Positions 34,602 to 43,136 of a stretch of 64,000 bases of DNA are shown here, piece after piece. Source of the DNA: Eubacterium sp. GTDB lineage: Bacteria > Bacillota > Clostridia > Lachnospirales > Lachnospiraceae. The stretch lies in assembly GCA_022796875.1 (NCBI GenBank), contig JAAWJJ010000011.1:1-64000 (forward strand). The letters run 5' to 3'. Below the pieces are notes generated by a model. The model was not told the DNA's origin. It did not search any database and saw only the letters and a list, made by a program, of their open reading frames with translations. The position numbers were made by a program, and so were the translations under genes. Within the stretch, counting starts at the first letter, position 1. Each line of letters begins with the position of its first letter.

Positions 34602-35489
34602 ATGAAAACGGTATTAGGATATATAGGCCTGGGAAATATGGGCAAACCGATGAGCAGGCGTTTGCTGGAAGCAGGAAACGAACTGGTCGTATGGAACCGT
34701 ACCATATCCCGCGCCGACGATCTGGTGGCGGCAGGAGCAAAAGCTGCTGCCAGCCCGAAAGATCTGGCCGGGCAGGCAGATATTATTTTCATCTGCGTTT
34801 CGGACGGACCGACATTAAAAAAAGTATCTCTCGACGAAAGGGCCGGTCTGGTATCTGGTTTGAAACCAGGAAAAATCGTTGTAAATATGAGTACGGTATC
34901 CCCGGCAGAATCCTCGGAATTAAACAGCGCGGTAGAAAAGCGGGGATGTAAACTGATCCGCGGGCCGGTCACCGGAAGTACGGCGCTGGCGGAAAACGGG
35001 ACGCTGGGCGTTTTGGCATCCGGCGACAGGGAAACGTATGAAAAAATACTGCCGTATCTGGAACAGGTCGGGAAGAATCAGTTTTATCTCGGGGACGGCG
35101 AACAGGCAGTCGTGCTCAAACTTGCAGTCAATACAATGATCGCGTCCACGATGCAGATGGAAGCGGAAGCGGTGGTACTGTGTGAAAAAGCAGGACTTGA
35201 CGTGGCGCAGGTATGCGACGTCATCGCAGGTTCGGCGGCAGGTTCCCCTCTGTGCAGCTACAAAGCGAAAATGATTGCAGAGGGAATTTACGACCCGGCG
35301 TTTACCGTAAAACTCATGATGAAAGACCTGGATCTGGCGTTTGACGCGGCAAAACAATACGGCGTGTCCATGCCGGTGACGGCGATCACAAGGCAGCAGC
35401 TGCAGGCGGCTGCCGCGACCGGAAAGGAGCAGAAAGACTTTTCCGTATTGACGCAGGTACTGGAAGAAGCCTGTGGCTACCAGAGGTAA
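34602..35489 (+). CDS. 3-hydroxyisobutyrate dehydrogenase-family NAD(P) oxidoreductase
   Basis: Protein of 295 residues. The N-terminal Rossmann motif GYIGLGNMGKPMSRRL is followed by the substrate-binding GPVTGSTALAENGTL and the catalytic-Lys region LKLAVNTMIA. These features place it with beta-hydroxyacid dehydrogenases (3-hydroxyisobutyrate, tartronate semialdehyde, 2-hydroxy-3-oxopropionate). It would oxidise or reduce a short hydroxy acid. It begins 11 bases after the M24 gene with AAGGAGGAG upstream and is probably co-translated. Confidence 0.9.
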   Translation: MKTVLGYIGLGNMGKPMSRRLLEAGNELVVWNRTISRADDLVAAGAKAAASPKDLAGQADIIFICVSDGPTLKKVSLDERAGLVSGLKPGKIVVNMSTVSPAESSELNSAVEKRGCKLIRGPVTGSTALAENGTLGVLASGDRETYEKILPYLEQVGKNQFYLGDGEQAVVLKLAVNTMIASTMQMEAEAVVLCEKAGLDVAQVCDVIAGSAAGSPLCSYKAKMIAEGIYDPAFTVKLMMKDLDLAFDAAKQYGVSMPVTAITRQQLQAAAATGKEQKDFSVLTQVLEEACGYQR

Positions 35490-35583
35490 GAAAACAGCAA
35501 AAGTGAAAACAGCATAAAAGAAAGCAACATAAATAAACGAAAACAGCGTAAAAGAAAGCAATGCAAATAAAAAAGCATAAATG

Positions 35584-35688
35584 AAAGAAGTATACAGGAA
35601 AGAAGCATACAGGAAAGAAGTATACAGGAAAGAAGCATACAGGAAAAAAGTATACAGGAAAGAAACAAACAGGAAAGAAGCATGCAGG
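35584..35688. repeat. Seven tandem copies of a 15-bp repeat
   Basis: The unit AAAGAAGTATACAGG (with T/C and a few other changes) is repeated seven times between the dehydrogenase and the SDR. A more degenerate purine-rich stretch precedes it from about 35490. The 225-base gap carries no gene; the reading frame of repeated Leu/Ser/Cys on the minus strand is an artefact of the repeat. Confidence 0.9.
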
Positions 35689-35714
35689 AAAAAATATAAA
35701 TGGAGGATAGGATT

Positions 35715-36488
35715 ATGGCAAATAAAATAGCAGTAGTAACAGGTGCAAGCAGAGGTTTGGGACAGGAAATTGCCTTTCAGTTTGTAAGGGATTGTAATTA
35801 TGACGTTGTACTGATCGCAAGAAAAGGATGCGAAGATACCGAAAAAAGAATTGCGGAATTAGGGAAAGACTGCCGGGTACTGACCATCAACTGCGACTGC
35901 GCGGATCCAAAGCAGGTTGCGGAGATGGGCAAAAAAGTAGCGGATTTCGGCGGCTGCGATATTCTCGTAAACAATATCGGCATTTACCCGTACATTATGT
36001 TTGAAGATCTGGATTACAAAACATGGAAAGACTATTTCGCAGTGAATGTAGACAGTCCGTACAACTGCCTGTACTCCCTGCTTCCGCAGATGAAAGAAAA
36101 AGGATGGGGCCGCGTGGTAAATATCGTTTCGGATGCGTTTATGAACGCGCAGGAACCGATGTTAGCAGGCTATATTGCGACAAAAGGCGCTGTAATCGGA
36201 CTGACAAGAGCGCTTGCATCAGAGTACGGCCCGATGGGCGTAACGTTAAACTGCGTAGCGCCTGGATTATTCGTAACGGAAGAAACGATTAAAAAGATCG
36301 GCGGCGCGCCGGGTGAAATTCCGGAAGGCGGATTCAACAAGTGGGATCTGATGAAAGGCCTGCAGTCAATCAAGAAATATCCGTATCCGACGGATTTCAC
36401 AGGAGCCATCAAATTCCTGGTGTCGGAAGAAGCAGGATTTATGACTGGACAGACGATGGTCGTAGACGGCGGAATCGCACGCGTTTAA
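35715..36488 (+). CDS. Short-chain dehydrogenase/reductase
   Basis: SDR of 257 residues with TGASRGLG at residue 8, NNIG near 87 (in place of NNAG), Ser in NIVSDAF, and a catalytic Tyr-x-x-x-Lys seen as YIATKGA. Sequence alone does not give the substrate. Its neighbours (TIM-barrel isomerase/epimerase, hydroxyacid dehydrogenase, polyol-type dehydrogenase) point to sugar-acid or polyol metabolism. GGAGG before 35715 decides against an ATG 15 bases earlier. Confidence 0.9.
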   Translation: MANKIAVVTGASRGLGQEIAFQFVRDCNYDVVLIARKGCEDTEKRIAELGKDCRVLTINCDCADPKQVAEMGKKVADFGGCDILVNNIGIYPYIMFEDLDYKTWKDYFAVNVDSPYNCLYSLLPQMKEKGWGRVVNIVSDAFMNAQEPMLAGYIATKGAVIGLTRALASEYGPMGVTLNCVAPGLFVTEETIKKIGGAPGEIPEGGFNKWDLMKGLQSIKKYPYPTDFTGAIKFLVSEEAGFMTGQTMVVDGGIARV

Positions 36489-36514
36489 TCTGCAAATCAT
36501 AAAGGAGGTACGTC

Positions 36515-37354
36515 ATGTACAACAACAAACTGATCGCAAGCCACTGGGCAATTGCCGGAAACCATTATTGCGGGGATCATTATGAAATCGCGGACGTGGA
36601 TTTTAAGGAGCGGATGGAAACGATCGCAAAGATCGGATTTCAGGGAGCCGGTTTTGTGGAACTGGATCTTTTACATACAAAAGAACAGTACGGTTATAAA
36701 GAAGCGAAGAAAATTCTTGATGCAAACGGCATTACCGAAGTAGAAGTGGAAGTTCTGGATAAATGGTGGGATTATGACAACGCAGAAGCCCAGATTTCCA
36801 GAAAGAATGTCTTTGAGGCGGCGGAAAAGCTGGGTGCGCGCCATATCAAAGTCTTCGGTGCGGACGGGGACTGCGATAAAGACCGCTTCATTGAAGAATT
36901 TGCAAAGCTGTGTAAAGATGCGGAGAATATCGGCACCCGGATTGCAATGGAATTTATGCCTTTCAAAAAAGATATGAACTGTATCAAACAGGGCCTGGAA
37001 GTGTTCCGCGCTGCCGGAGCCAAAAACGGCGGATTCTGCCTGGATTCCTGGCATACGTTTATGGGACCGAGCTCCTATGATGATATCGCTCTGATCAAAC
37101 CGGAAGAAATCGTCACCGTGGAATTAGACGACGGTTATGCGGAACTGGTAAGCAAGAGCCTGTGGAGAGATACGTGCGATTACCGGCTTCCGGCAGGGGA
37201 AGGCGATTTTGAGTGCGGCGATTTTATCCGCCGGGTGCTGGAACTCGGTTACACCGGAACGATCGGCTGTGAGATTATCGCGATCGACCATCGGGAACTG
37301 CCGTTAAAACGCGCGGCGGCAAGGGCGTATGCGTCGCTGAAACAGTATTTATAA
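36515..37354 (+). CDS. Sugar phosphate isomerase/epimerase-fold protein
   Basis: Protein of 279 residues with the AP-endonuclease-2/xylose-isomerase-like TIM barrel. Metal-binding positions of the fold are suggested by IAMEFMPFKKD (Glu), GFCLDSWH (Asp/His), VELDDGY and IGCEIIA (Glu). Relatives include inosose dehydratase, hydroxypyruvate isomerase, L-ribulose-type epimerases and dehydratases of shikimate-type compounds. It ends the operon that began at 30005. AAAGGAGG precedes the start. The stop codon is the first base-paired part of the structured element that follows. Confidence 0.88.
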   Translation: MYNNKLIASHWAIAGNHYCGDHYEIADVDFKERMETIAKIGFQGAGFVELDLLHTKEQYGYKEAKKILDANGITEVEVEVLDKWWDYDNAEAQISRKNVFEAAEKLGARHIKVFGADGDCDKDRFIEEFAKLCKDAENIGTRIAMEFMPFKKDMNCIKQGLEVFRAAGAKNGGFCLDSWHTFMGPSSYDDIALIKPEEIVTVELDDGYAELVSKSLWRDTCDYRLPAGEGDFECGDFIRRVLELGYTGTIGCEIIAIDHRELPLKRAAARAYASLKQYL

Positions 37355-37526
37355 TCAGTTCAGCCATCGCCAAAATTATGGGCGAATCATGCTTGCATGA
37401 ATGAGCACATAATAACGGCGATGAGCGAAACGCCCCGTAAGCCTCAGACAGAAGCTGCTTTTAGCAGCGGATAGTCTGCTTTGCAGACGGTCTGTGGCTT
37501 GTTTAAGGGGCGTGGGCTGAACTGAT
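37352..37526 (+). ncRNA. Compact multi-helix element, possible structured RNA
   Basis: Nearly the whole 173 bases can be paired. The outer stem is ATCAGTTCAGCC (37354-37365) with GGCTGAACTGAT (37515-37526). Domain 1 is CATCGCC (37365-37371) with GGCGATG (37417-37423), enclosing TCATGC-TT-GCATGA (37387-37400). Domain 2 is CGCCCC (37431-37436) with GGGGCG (37507-37512), then AAGCC/GGCTT and CAGAC/GTCTG, which enclose two hairpins, GCTGC/GCAGC (37454-37468) and GTCTGC/GCAGAC (37474-37488). No Rho-type T-run follows. It matches no family I can name and may equally be a palindromic DNA repeat. Confidence 0.55.
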
Positions 37527-37699
37527 ACTTCTCAGTTCCGGAAAATAGAAAAAGTATATTGTCATTTCTATTTCCCAAATAATATAATAGATTTGAAACG
37601 ACGGTTCCCGGCTGGATACAGGCGGGAACTGTTGCTGTTTATAGTAATAGAATTTCTGCGGAGTATGGATTCAGGCGTTTGAAGAAAGAAGAAGAGAGT
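37527..37699. other. Gap between structured element and AEC gene
   Basis: This 173-base AT-rich stretch has a GGTTCCCGGCTGGATACAGG-type imperfect hairpin (CGGTTCCCG with CGGGAACTG, about 37602-37630). I see no gene and no clear promoter. Confidence 0.35.
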
Positions 37700-38653
37700 A
37701 TGGATAGTTTAATGCTTGGCATGAAAGTGATTTTGCCCCTTATCGTTTTTATGGGACTGGGTTATCTGTTTCGCCGCGCAGGCCTGGCGGGAGAGCAGTC
37801 TTTTCGGGAATGGAATAAGATTTGTTTCCGGTGCTTTCTGCCGGTTATGATTTTTTTTAATATTTATCAGTCGAATCTGCGGGCTGATTTTGACGGGAAA
37901 GTGCTGGTATTCGCTATTGCCGCTGTTTTTTGTGTGTTCTTAAGTTCTGTGTTTTTGGTAAACAGGCTGTTTCCCGGCAGTAAAAACCGTTCCGTTGTGA
38001 TTCAGGGAATTTACCGGAGTAATTTCGTATTGTTTGGAATGGAAGTGACAAAGACGATCTGCGGAGAAAATCAGATGGGTATGGCTTCCATACTGGTAGC
38101 CGTGATTATTCCAATGTTTAACGTGCTGGCCGTCTGTCTGTTTGAATGGTATGGAAGCGAAAAGAGAAACCGGCGGGACATATTAAAAGGCATACTGAAA
38201 AATCCGCTGATTCTGGCCTCTGTGTTTGGAATCCTGGCAAAAGCGGCGCATTTGCAGCTTCCGAAACTGGCGGAAAACATCGTGAGAAGCGTGAGCCAGA
38301 TCGCGACGCCGGTGGCGCTGCTCTGTCTGGGAGGAACATTTGCATTTTCCAAAATTTCCGCCTACCGGAAAGAGCTGATTTTGTCCTGTCTTGGCAGGCT
38401 GGCCATAGTTCCGCTCATTTTTGTTACAGCTGCAGTGCTTTTGGGATTCCGGGGCAGTTCACTGACCGCGCTCATGGTTATGCTGGCATCTCCGGCCGCC
38501 GTATCTTCTTATACTATGGCCTGCGAAATGAAAGGAAACGGGGAACTGGCGGGCATGATCGTAGTGTTTACTTCAGTGATTTCTGTTGCCACAATATTTT
38601 TGTGGGTCTTGGTACTAAACAGTCTGGGATTGTTACAGGCAGCGTGGGATTAA
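37700..38653 (+). CDS. AEC-family (auxin efflux carrier-like) permease
   Basis: Protein of 317 residues with two five-helix halves. It shows FMGLGYLFRRAGL at the start, a central cytoplasmic loop (EKRNRRDI), and ILASVFGILAK and LLCLGGTFAFS in the second half. AEC carriers move organic acids such as malate or malonate. The ATG at 37700 has only a weak purine-rich site (AGAAGAAGAGAG); a TTG start 21 bases earlier is possible. It lies after the structured element and may be transcribed separately from the sugar-acid-type operon. Confidence 0.82.
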   Translation: MDSLMLGMKVILPLIVFMGLGYLFRRAGLAGEQSFREWNKICFRCFLPVMIFFNIYQSNLRADFDGKVLVFAIAAVFCVFLSSVFLVNRLFPGSKNRSVVIQGIYRSNFVLFGMEVTKTICGENQMGMASILVAVIIPMFNVLAVCLFEWYGSEKRNRRDILKGILKNPLILASVFGILAKAAHLQLPKLAENIVRSVSQIATPVALLCLGGTFAFSKISAYRKELILSCLGRLAIVPLIFVTAAVLLGFRGSSLTALMVMLASPAAVSSYTMACEMKGNGELAGMIVVFTSVISVATIFLWVLVLNSLGLLQAAWD

Positions 38654-38997
38654 GGAAAGATTTTACAGGGTATCTTCTTCGGGAAAATAGCCGTGTTTAC
38701 AATAATGAAGATCAGATTGTATTTTTGCGTATATTGTATTAAAATGCCAGGGGAATGAACTGGAAACAGATAGATATCAGGTCATTACTGAAAATATCAA
38801 TTTGGTGGTATGATTTATATAACTCGCACCACTGGTACGAGAAATTAGCTGGAGCAATAATATCGTCATTATGGAAAAATGTAAAGACGATTTTTGCAAT
38901 TGAGAAATAATCAGAACTGGAAGAAACGCTGGCAGTTTGATACAATGGGAATATATTTAAATGTTATAAACTTGTATATGGTTCACGGAGGAAATTT
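38654..38997 (+). promoter_or_regulatory. Leader of the sigma-54 activator gene
   Basis: This 344-base AT-rich region has no open frame of note. A TACAAT (about 38941-38946) in TTTGATACAAT could be a -10, but no good -35 precedes it. A short CTGGTACGAG/CTCGCACCA near-inverted repeat lies around 38823-38842. GGAGG is seven bases before the ATG at 38998. Confidence 0.35.
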
Positions 38998-40923
38998 ATG
39001 AACTACAGGAAAGTTTTTATGACGATTATTGAGTTACTGAAGAATGTAGATAATATTTACAGGCAAACGAATAGTTTTACGTTAGTAAGCGCAGATGAAA
39101 AAATTATTTACAGATATTCTGTGATTTTAGGGGAATATGAGTTTTTTGACGAGGAATCCCCGGCGCCGGAAGACCATCTGACAAATTGGAAAAATAAGAA
39201 AAATGCTATTACGGAAGCTATGAAAAGCGGAAAGATGGAATATGTGCCGCCAGAGGAGCATGATGTTATGAAATTAAAAAAATTCCATTCGGTTTGCTGT
39301 CCGGTACGAACCGGGGATAATGAAGTTTTTTATTTTGCTGCTTTAATGAAAGAAAATTTTGATATTTTGACCGGATGGGATTTATTCCGCGCATACGCCA
39401 GGTTTTTTGAGTCAAATTTGCAGAATATGCGGGAACATATGAAAGCGGAAACGCAAAACAGGCTGTTAAATGCCGTTTTAAGCGCAATTCCGGCAGGATG
39501 TCTGATTCTTGATAGAGAAATGACCGTTACTTATGCAAATGAAAAAGCGCAGCAGTATTCGGGCGTGGAAATGAACGCTATGATCGGTGTGGAGATTATG
39601 AAACAGATCCACGAAAAAGACTTATTAAACGATGTATTTAAGAATAAAAGGGCAGTCTATGACGAAGTAGTTTTTTTACAGAAGAAAGGGAGTAAAAATA
39701 AGATGCAGGCGGTTCGTACCATTGTGCCGGTAGTCGATGACGAGGGAGAAACGATTGCCGTCCTTGACCTGCTGCGTGATATGCATCAGGTAAAAGGTCT
39801 GGTCAATAAGTTTGCCGGTAATATTGCAAAATATACGTTTGACGATATTATTTATTCCGGAAAAGCAATGCAGAATACGATACAGCAGGCCAAATATATC
39901 GCATGGAACAACCATCCGATTCTGATTGAATCCGAAAGCGGAACAGGAAAAGAGCTGATGGCTCAGGCAATTCATAATGAAAGTACCAGAAAGAACGGAC
40001 CGTTTGTCGTTCTGGACTGTAGTGCGATCACAAAAGAGCTGGCAGAAAGCGAACTCTTCGGATATGAGTCAGGCGCGTTTACCGGTGCAGAAAAAGGCGG
40101 AAAGGTCGGAAAAGTAGAGCTGGCCAGCGGCGGTACGCTGTTTCTGGACGAGATTGGCGAAATGCCACTGACGTTGCAGGTGAAATTGCTGCGTTTACTG
40201 CAGTCAGGTACATTTACAAAAGTCGGTTCAACAACGCCGGTAACGGTTGACCTGAGGATTATAGCTGCAACAAACAGGAATTTGAAAAAAGAAATTGAAC
40301 TAAAAAATTTTCGGTTGGATTTGTATTACCGGTTAAATGTATTTTCTCTCCGCCTGCCGCCCCTCAGGGAACGGAAAGAGGATATTCCGGTGCTGATACG
40401 CTCTTTTATGAAAAAATACCAGCATGAATTTGATAAAAAAGATGTAACGATAAGCGATGCAGCGCTTGAGGTTTTGTGTAACTATAACTGGCCAGGAAAT
40501 ATACGGGAGCTGGAAAACATTATAATCCGCGCCCTGGCAATGTGCGAAAAAGAAATCACGCCGGATCTGTTTGGATTTGCCGGTGTAAAAAGCAGCGAAA
40601 AGGAGAAAACTTTTCAAAGTGAAACCGCGGCGGAAGAAAGCTGGTTTTCAGCTGACAGGTTAAAGGTTCTCTTAGAGGAGCATGGGTATAATATCACAAA
40701 AACAGCCAGAGCAGCAGGGGTTTCCCGGCAAACCATATATAAATACATGAATCAGTACGGACTGAAAAATACAGGACAGGATGTCCGAAGAAAAGAACTG
40801 ACTGCGGAAAATATAAGTCAGGCTTTGCAGGAAACGGAAGGGAACCGTTCGCAGGCTGCAAAATTGTTGGGAATTTCTAGGAAAACATTATACGTAAAAC
40901 TTTCGGAATACGGATTGGGATAA
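38998..40923 (+). CDS. Sigma-54-dependent activator with PAS domain and two Fis-type HTHs
   Basis: Protein of 641 residues: N-terminal sensory region, a PAS domain (about 155-265, AVLSAIPAGCLILDREMTV), then the AAA+ sigma-54 activator domain. Walker A ESGTGKE is near 313, the sigma-54-contact loop GAFTGA near 358, and GGTLFLDEIGE is the Walker B region. The C-terminus has two consecutive Fis-like HTHs (NITKTARAAGVSRQTIYKYM near 565 and RSQAAKLLGISRKTLYVKL near 615), where one is normal. It should activate the -24/-12 promoters next to it (40928, and probably the pair at 44381/44578). The PAS ligand is unknown. Confidence 0.92.
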   Translation: MNYRKVFMTIIELLKNVDNIYRQTNSFTLVSADEKIIYRYSVILGEYEFFDEESPAPEDHLTNWKNKKNAITEAMKSGKMEYVPPEEHDVMKLKKFHSVCCPVRTGDNEVFYFAALMKENFDILTGWDLFRAYARFFESNLQNMREHMKAETQNRLLNAVLSAIPAGCLILDREMTVTYANEKAQQYSGVEMNAMIGVEIMKQIHEKDLLNDVFKNKRAVYDEVVFLQKKGSKNKMQAVRTIVPVVDDEGETIAVLDLLRDMHQVKGLVNKFAGNIAKYTFDDIIYSGKAMQNTIQQAKYIAWNNHPILIESESGTGKELMAQAIHNESTRKNGPFVVLDCSAITKELAESELFGYESGAFTGAEKGGKVGKVELASGGTLFLDEIGEMPLTLQVKLLRLLQSGTFTKVGSTTPVTVDLRIIAATNRNLKKEIELKNFRLDLYYRLNVFSLRLPPLRERKEDIPVLIRSFMKKYQHEFDKKDVTISDAALEVLCNYNWPGNIRELENIIIRALAMCEKEITPDLFGFAGVKSSEKEKTFQSETAAEESWFSADRLKVLLEEHGYNITKTARAAGVSRQTIYKYMNQYGLKNTGQDVRRKELTAENISQALQETEGNRSQAAKLLGISRKTLYVKLSEYGLG

Positions 40924-40927
40924 ATAC

Positions 40928-40943
40928 TGGCATGATATTTGCA
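40928..40943 (+). promoter_or_regulatory. Sigma-54 promoter of the butyrate kinase gene
   Basis: TGGCAT-GATAT-TTGCA with exact GG/GC spacing, 35 bases before the ATG and five bases after the activator's stop. Confidence 0.8.
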
Positions 40944-40977
40944 CGTTGATATAGTAAAGAAAGGAGGGCGCGTTACT

Positions 40978-42057
40978 ATGTCAAAACGTGTATTAGTAAT
41001 TAATTTTGGTTCCACATCCAGCAAATTTGCCATATACAAAGACGGATTGGAAGAAAGAAAAGGAGCTGTGGATTATTCCAGAGAAGAACTGGAAGAGTTT
41101 TCCGGAATTAATGATCAGATTCCGCTCCGTTATGAGTCGGTTATATCCTTTTTAAATGAAAATAATTGTTCATTGGAAGATTTTGATGCGATGATCGGCC
41201 GGGCAGGCGGGACAGCGCCAATTTGCGGAGTATATGAAATCAATGAACGGATGGTGGATAAGCTGCTAAACCATTCCAAAGTACGGCATGTCGCCAATTT
41301 ATGCGGTGTGATTGCATTTGAACTGGCAAAAAGAACAGGAATTCCGGCATATATCAGTTCTTTTGCGGAAGATTCCATGTTAGCGGAAACGAAAATATCC
41401 GGTTTGCCGCAGATTCGCAGAAAAAGCGAAGGCCATATGGAAAACTGGTATGCTGTTTCCAGAAAAGTATGCAAAAAGATTGGAAAGAAATATGAAGAAA
41501 GCAATTTGATTGTTGCGCATATGGGCGGCGGAACTACAATCGGGCTGCATATGGGAGGAAAGATCGTCGATGTGATCGGGGATACCGAGGGAGCGTTTGG
41601 TCCGGAACGTTCCGGTGGTTTGCCGCTTCACGGGTATCTGGATATGGTCTTGCAAGGAGGTTATTCCGAGGAAGAACTGTTACTGATGATGCGGGGGAAA
41701 GGCGGGCTGTATGCCTATACGGGAACAACGGATGCAAGGGCGGTAGAACGGGAAATTGCGAATGGGAATAAGGAGTGGGAAATCGTTTATCGGGCCATGG
41801 CGCTTCAGGAAGCAAAGGCGATTGCGTCCCTGGCAGCGACGGCAAAAGGCAATATTGATGGCATCGCCTTATCCGGAGGGCTTTCCCGTTCGAAAATGTT
41901 TGTCGGATGGATTCGCAAATATACGGAATTTATTGCGCCGGTATATATATTCCCTGGCGAATTTGAAATGGAGGCTATGGCAATGTCCGTATGGGACGCC
42001 ATGGAGGGGAAAGCTCCGATTCATGAATATACAAAAGAAATTGACGACAGGGATTAA
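40978..42057 (+). CDS. buk: Butyrate kinase
   Basis: Protein of 359 residues of the acetokinase/ASKHA fold: INFGSTSSKFAIYKD at residues 8-22, IVAHMGGGTTIGLH in the nucleotide/phosphate region, and GDTEGAFGPERSGGLP, the butyrate-kinase block. The enzyme converts acyl phosphate plus ADP to acid plus ATP. Its partner phosphobutyryltransferase (42205-43113) is encoded convergently rather than in the usual ptb-buk operon. A -24/-12 promoter lies directly upstream. Branched-chain acyl phosphates are possible substrates too. The ATG at 40978 follows AGGAGGGCG. Confidence 0.93.
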   Translation: MSKRVLVINFGSTSSKFAIYKDGLEERKGAVDYSREELEEFSGINDQIPLRYESVISFLNENNCSLEDFDAMIGRAGGTAPICGVYEINERMVDKLLNHSKVRHVANLCGVIAFELAKRTGIPAYISSFAEDSMLAETKISGLPQIRRKSEGHMENWYAVSRKVCKKIGKKYEESNLIVAHMGGGTTIGLHMGGKIVDVIGDTEGAFGPERSGGLPLHGYLDMVLQGGYSEEELLLMMRGKGGLYAYTGTTDARAVEREIANGNKEWEIVYRAMALQEAKAIASLAATAKGNIDGIALSGGLSRSKMFVGWIRKYTEFIAPVYIFPGEFEMEAMAMSVWDAMEGKAPIHEYTKEIDDRD

Positions 42058-42096
42058 AACAGATGGAAAAAAGCAGATGGAAGAAGAAAATAAATG

Positions 42097-42141
42097 AAAA
42101 AGCGTTCCCGCAGGCAACAAAGAACTGCGGGACCGCTTTTT
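42097..42141. terminator. Bidirectional terminator between buk and ptb
   Basis: AAAAAGCGTTCCCGCAG (42097-42113) pairs with CTGCGGGACCGCTTTTT (42125-42141), one mismatch, with A- and T-runs on both flanks, so it can serve both convergent genes. Confidence 0.85.
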
Positions 42142-42204
42142 GCTTTAAAATAACCGCTTTTTGAAACAAGGATGGCAGAAATGGGAAATACGGGTTTTGT
42201 GGAT

Positions 42205-43113
42205 TTATTCCCTGTGAAATGCCGCGCCCAGGACAATGCAGCGATATTTTCCGTCCGCATCGTCCCCACGGGAAGTCAAAATGATCGGTACTTTTGTACC
42301 GATTACCAGGCCGCCGCCTTTTCCGCCGGCAGAATGGTCCATTATTTTGGAGGCGATGTTTCCTGTTGTAATATCCGGCCAGACCAGCAGATCAGGATCG
42401 CCTGCAACAGAGCTGTGGAAATGTTTCTGCTCTGCGGCATGTTTGTACATGGCAACGTCATAAGAAATCGGGCCTTCTATTATGCAGTTGCCGATTTCGC
42501 CGTTTTTGTTCATTTCTTTTAAAGCGGCGGCGTCCGCCGTTTCAGGCATTTTCGGATTCAGGTATTCAATAGCGCATAAAACGGCAACTTTTGGATTATC
42601 AATTCCCATTTTTCTCATGGCGTCCACCGCATTTCGGATGATCTCTTTTTTTTGTCCGAGATCCGGATACATACAGATACCGGCGTCAGACATAAATATA
42701 AGTTTATGGTAAAAGGGCGCTTCCATAACGGACATAGCGGAAATTAAACGGCCGGTACGCATGTTGTTTTCTTTTTTCATAATAACATGCATCAGATGTC
42801 CGGTTTCAATCAGTCCTTTCATAATGCAGTCGGCTTTACCATCGTTTACCAGATTTACTGCAAGCTGCGCGCCGTTTTCCGAAGACGTCTGTTCCAGAAG
42901 AGTATAGTCCGAAAGGGATTCTCCTTTTTGGACAAGAATTTCCCGCATTGCGTTCAGGTTCCCGATTAAAAGCGGTTCTATGATATGTTCCTTTTTGGCG
43001 CGGACGACGGCGTTAATTGTCTGAATATCGTCAGCGCCTGCCACGGCGCATCGCGATAAGCCGGAACGTGATTTTATTTTTTCTGTAAGATCATGAAAAC
43101 TTGTGTATCTCAT
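42205..43113 (-). CDS. ptb: Phosphate butyryltransferase
   Basis: Protein of 302 residues of the phosphotransacetylase family, with GADDIQTINAV near the start, KGLIETGHLMHVIM, and the C-terminal GADDIQ-type fold region with LLVWPDITTGNI and HSAGGKGGGLVIGTKVPI. It exchanges CoA of a short acyl-CoA for phosphate, feeding butyrate kinase. The length is that of Ptb rather than Pta. It follows the thiolase gene by 23 bases and shares its sigma-54 promoter on the minus strand. AGGAGGTAAAT precedes the start. Confidence 0.92.
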   Translation of the reverse strand: MRYTSFHDLTEKIKSRSGLSRCAVAGADDIQTINAVVRAKKEHIIEPLLIGNLNAMREILVQKGESLSDYTLLEQTSSENGAQLAVNLVNDGKADCIMKGLIETGHLMHVIMKKENNMRTGRLISAMSVMEAPFYHKLIFMSDAGICMYPDLGQKKEIIRNAVDAMRKMGIDNPKVAVLCAIEYLNPKMPETADAAALKEMNKNGEIGNCIIEGPISYDVAMYKHAAEQKHFHSSVAGDPDLLVWPDITTGNIASKIMDHSAGGKGGGLVIGTKVPIILTSRGDDADGKYRCIVLGAAFHRE

Positions 43114-43136
43114 ACGGATTTACCTCCTTTTCCTGT

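Noticed and set aside
35477..35683. Minus-strand reading frame rich in MLLSC repeats
   Set aside because: It is the direct translation of the 15-bp tandem repeat, has no ribosome site and no family resemblance.
35584..35688. Repeat array as a CRISPR
   Set aside because: Units of 15 bp are directly adjacent with no spacers and no cas genes nearby.
38930..38950. CTGGCAGTTTGATACAA as a sigma-54 promoter of the activator
   Set aside because: The -12 GC is missing at the required spacing (TACAA instead of TTGCA).
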